A stretch of DNA of 64,000 nucleotides from Amoebidium appalachense (lineage: Eukaryota > Ichthyosporea): the NCBI GenBank assembly GCA_963693365.1, contig CAVNZM010000005.1, forward strand, positions 2,790,001 to 2,854,000, given 5' to 3'. This document shows positions 44,246 to 64,000 of the stretch, one piece after another. The position numbers and the translations under genes were made by a program. The stretch's first letter is position 1; every line of letters starts with the position of its first letter. The notes under the pieces were generated by a model. It was not told the DNA's origin. It saw only the letters and a list, made by a program, of their open reading frames with translations, and made no database searches.

Positions 44246-45161
44246 TTAAAGAACACAGCGGATGAATTCTAAAATAGGTACGACGAATTACCATGTAGTT
44301 ATGTGGAAGGGGGGGAGGGGGGAATGGGGGGGGATGAGGTTGGTCCAAAGGGGATAGATATCTCACCGTACTTCTTTGCTCTGAACTTGAAGTCGACTGT
44401 AAACAGGGACATAACGTATATTACGGTGTGGTGTGTAACGGTTGTGTGTGATAACTTTCAAAAGCTCTTTTTAAATTTACCATATGGTCAACACATATGG
44501 TTATCGTCGCTGTTTTCTTTGCAAATTTCTGGTGACATACTTTTTAGTACGCGAAAACAACATATGTATTTGGACGAGATACAATCTATACTGCTCTCTC
44601 CCTGTCAAACTAATAGCAGTACCTCTTGTTTATCTTCATAAACACTTGGACAACACAAACATAATATTACTGTACCGTGTGACTTTGTGTCCCGTCCTTT
44701 GTTATTCGCACCTTTCCCCTATACCCCAATACGCACTGTTTCCCCCTACTTTTTCTCGAACGCAGTCCCCCCCTTCCCCCCCCCCCCCCCCCCCCCCCCC
44801 TGCCGCCGCCGTGTACTTCGACTGTAGACAGAACGACACCCCCCCCCCCCAGCCCCTTCCTCTCTCGACCCCCCCCCCCCTTCCCCTCCTTCTTCTCCTC
44901 GTCCCCTCCCCCCTTCACCCATCTTTTTCCCCGCTTGACTATCTGACCGAATAGCCTTGATATAGTATTATGAGCCACTCTTTTCACCTCCCCCTTCCTC
45001 CTGCGTTATCTTACTAAGGTTACGATTCAGTTCCCCCCCACCCCCACCTCACCCCCCTGCACCTTCCCCCTCCCCCGCTCCCTCCCCCTCCTCCTCTGCC
45101 TATTGAATTTCCCCGCCTTGGGTGCACCTGCAATGTTGCCTGAGCCAATTGAGTTTAAAGA

Positions 45162-45205
<44 letters not shown>

Positions 45206-45275
45206 CCCCCCACCCCCCTCCTCGTCCCCATCGATATCCACCATCAAAAACGTATCTGCGGGTCCTTTCAGCCCC

Positions 45276-45330
<55 letters not shown>

Positions 45331-46983
45331 ACACACCACCACCACTACCACACACACCATAGGGCCAAATAGTCACAACCGCTGGACTGGGCCGGGAATT
45401 GGATAGAATCAAATCTAATACGCCGATTGGATCCGCAATTCCACTTTAAAATTTTTGGTTGTGACTATTCGGTTAGATAACACGCACACACACACAGGTA
45501 TGCACACACATCATTTTATCATTCGGTGCCCCTTCAATCCTCATACGCCCATTTAACAAAGCTACACATTTGACTGAAGGTGAACCAGCATGCAGTATAT
45601 ATGCACCATCAAGGTCGCACAAGGCATCTCTCCTCCCCCTTCCCCCCCCCCTCCCTCCCCCCCCTCCCCCCCTCCCCCCCCCCCCCCCCCCCCCCCCCCT
45701 CCTCCCCGCCGCCCGCCCACCCCCACCCCCACCCCCTTCCCCTCCCTCCCTCCCTCTGCGCTGCAGCAGAGCTATCGTTCAAGAAAAGTATTATATGGTG
45801 AGCAGGAGTGAAGGTATGGGCACTTGGGTGCTGAGGGGCGCCAGGTGGGGGGGTGGGGTGGGTGTGTGTGTCTGTTTGGAGGGGGGGGGGGGGGGGGGGG
45901 GGGGGGAGAGAGAGAGGGACGGGCAGGATTGGCAACAAAGTGTGTACAGCGTGCTACTCGGGAACAGCCACTACTACCTTTGGAGGTAGCTCTTATTTTT
46001 CAAGGCGATCTTGAATTCGAAACCAGAAGTTCCCTGCGCGGCCGACTGATCTCAGGCCAACTCATACCCTTAAAAAATAGAGCAGACTTGGTCATACGGC
46101 GGCTGAGGCGACAGTCGCACGTGGCAGGTACAGGCACGTTGCCATTCAGCGGGCTTTCAACACACTCACACCCACACACAGTACCCAGACATGCAATCGC
46201 ACTGTTGTAACTGCGCATATTACTCCAAGAGGCCTCGAGGGTGGTGCACAGTTTATCGGATTTACCAAGGCCTTCACCCACGTGATCACTCTATCCCACT
46301 GCGTAGAGCTCGTGCTTTCTGAGACCAACTCCCCCCCCCCCCCTCCCCCCTTCCCCCCTAAGGCTCCCCCCCCCCCCCCCCCTCTCTCTCTACCTGGCCT
46401 CCCTCCTACCTCCCCTTAGAGATCTCTCAATTGCAATGAGACGTGCTCTCTCCCTCCCTCCCTCCCTCCCTCTCTCTATCTCTGAGACTCTCTCTCTCCC
46501 CCCCCCCCCCCCCTCTCTCTCTCCCTCTCTCTCCCTCTCTGTCTCCACGTGCTCTCTCTCTCTCTCTCTCTCCCTCTCCCTCTCCCTCTCCCTCTGTCTC
46601 TCTCTCCTCGCGATCCTCCCTGGCCCCCTTCCTCCCGTCGCACTCCCTTCTCCCCCCCCCCCCCCCCCCCCCACCCACACACGTGCACCTACCCTCCCCC
46701 ATTTGGGTGGGCCCCCTCTCTCAGCCCAGTCACTCTCTTCCCCCCCCCCCCCCCCCCCCACCCAAAAAAAACAAAAAAACAACAACAACAAAAAAAAAAA
46801 AAAAAAAAAAAAAAACACGTCAGGAATTAATGGCTACCACGAGGAAATCTCTCACTAAGCCATTTGTATGTGCATGCGGGCACAAATTGTGATGCACATT
46901 AACGGATTGGGCTCACCGTGACTGTAAAAGCAAACCCAGCACAAACGTGATACAACAACAACGAACATGTGCTATATTATATT
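44246..46983. other. Intergenic, C-rich and CT-rich
   Basis: Contains the ROK 3' flank, C-runs at 44780-44800, 45165-45203, 45280-45316, 45680-45699, 46332-46380, 46657-46671 and 46741-46759, a G-run at 45883-45906, CT arrays at 46430-46610 and an A-run ending near 46815. No coding region is recognised. A degenerate tRNA-like patch at 46257-46325 is listed separately. Confidence 0.5.
45970..46325 (-). mobile_element. Possible degenerate tRNA-derived SINE
   Basis: On the minus strand, TACGCAGTGGGATAGAGTG (complement near 46288-46306) resembles a tRNA D-arm with A-box. About 25 nt on, GGTAAATCCG (near 46257-46266) is a weak B-box. The following 280 bp are complex. No A-tail or target duplication was identified, and the sequence is unlike the SINE at 19071-20003. 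Confidence 0.3.
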
Positions 46984-46989
46984 TTTATT
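46984..46989 (-). terminator. Candidate polyadenylation signal of the receptor kinase gene
   Basis: Minus-strand AATAAA (TTTATT on plus) lies about 590 nt after the stop at 47581, in AT-rich sequence. It would give a 3' UTR of roughly 600 nt. No better signal lies between, but this is a single hexamer. Confidence 0.35.
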
Positions 46990-47580
46990 GACCTTAGTCT
47001 GTCAAATCTGAATATAACCGTAGCCAATCATAAGACCGGGCATCTAAACTAAACAGCAGTATGATACATAAATATGCTTAGAAATCAACATATTTTTGGG
47101 ATCATTGCATCTACATTGACTAATGATGAGCTGGCTACCCGATTATACGAGAACAGCCAGTCAGTGATATCCATGTTTACATACACAAGTATACGGTACA
47201 CATCAATCCCTGTAATATATCCATAAATGAACTCTATGCAATCAAAAGAAGCATGCACCTTAGCGTTGTTACACTATGATGGAAATGGCTGGCTCGTTCT
47301 TTAATGTTTACCAGTATCCATAGGATAAACACTTAAAATCATACCCACCCACCCATGATACATTCCATGCCATCGATGTCGTTATCCTTACCCCTGGCAA
47401 TGTTAGAGATGCAAGACAGTAAACAGAAATACCCATCGAATCACTCATATATACATGATGACCGCTATAAATTGGTTTACATAGTTTACATGCATTGTTC
47501 TTACTAATTAGGCTAATCGTTCTTGCATCCATCATCCCCACACACTCATGTTGCTGTAATACATTCTGAAAGGAATCTAA

Positions 47581-63847
<16,267 letters not shown>

Positions 63848-63931
63848 CTGCAATGCCATTGGTTAGAGGTCACGTCATGTAGGCACAGCAAATAGAAGTG
63901 CGAGAAGTGACTCTGGCGGGCATGAAAGGTT

Positions 63932-63968
<37 letters not shown>

Positions 63969-64000
63969 GTGTGCGTGCGTGCGTGTGTCTGTGTGTGTGT
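63848..64000. other. Right edge, intron of the receptor kinase
   Basis: About 85 bp of mixed sequence and then (GT)n to the window end. The array is probably part of the intron before the first visible exon. Upstream exons, including the signal peptide and most of the extracellular domain, should lie further right. Confidence 0.5.

Overview
This window is nuclear DNA of an intron-rich eukaryote, most likely a unicellular relative of animals (choanoflagellate, filasterean or ichthyosporean type). The main evidence is a spliced receptor tyrosine kinase with extracellular region, single membrane span, HRDIAARN kinase domain and long tyrosine-bearing tail. It lies beside genes unusual for animals, such as a bacterial-type ROK sugar kinase, and among LINE, SINE and hAT-type repeats. 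The species cannot be fixed from sequence alone. A striking background feature is the density of simple repeats: (CA)n/(GT)n, (CT)n/(GA)n and long pure G or C runs, one of 58 bases. Most long open frames are translations of these repeats and are not genes.

Layout. (1) About 0.7-12.5 kb, plus strand: the 3' part of a TLDc-domain gene (OXR1/NCOA7 family) in eleven phase-compatible exons. One large intron holds a LINE endonuclease-like fragment and a possible solo LTR. (2) 14.8-17.1 kb and 23.5-25.7 kb, minus strand: two nearly identical intronless cationic amino acid transporter genes, duplicated with promoter and 3' flank. Between them lie a very large (CA)n field, a 903-bp tRNA-headed SINE with perfect 15-bp target duplications, and a 310-bp tandem duplication. 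(3) 26.3-33.7 kb, minus strand: two LINE remnants, one with RNase H and a (TAA)n tail, one with a 742-codon reverse transcriptase frame. (4) 33.76-40.1 kb: a duplicated locus for a small cysteine protein with two twin-CX3C motifs. The first copy is intact and the second is a broken pseudogene. (5) 42.66-42.83 kb: a short hAT-type MITE. (6) 43.28-44.25 kb: an intronless ROK glucokinase-like gene with CCAAT and TATA boxes. (7) 47.58-63.85 kb, minus strand: 23 exons of the receptor tyrosine kinase, whose 5' end lies beyond the window.

The two multi-exon genes were rebuilt by joining exons whose phases agree throughout: 1170 nt for the TLDc gene and 2943 nt for the kinase, both ending at a stop in frame. 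Their introns share a form: the donor is often followed within about 20 nt by a C-run on the sense strand, and the acceptor is often the end of a (CA)n array. The genes do not form an operon or one pathway. They cover vacuolar ATPase/oxidation-resistance biology (TLDc), amino acid uptake, sugar phosphorylation and extracellular signalling.
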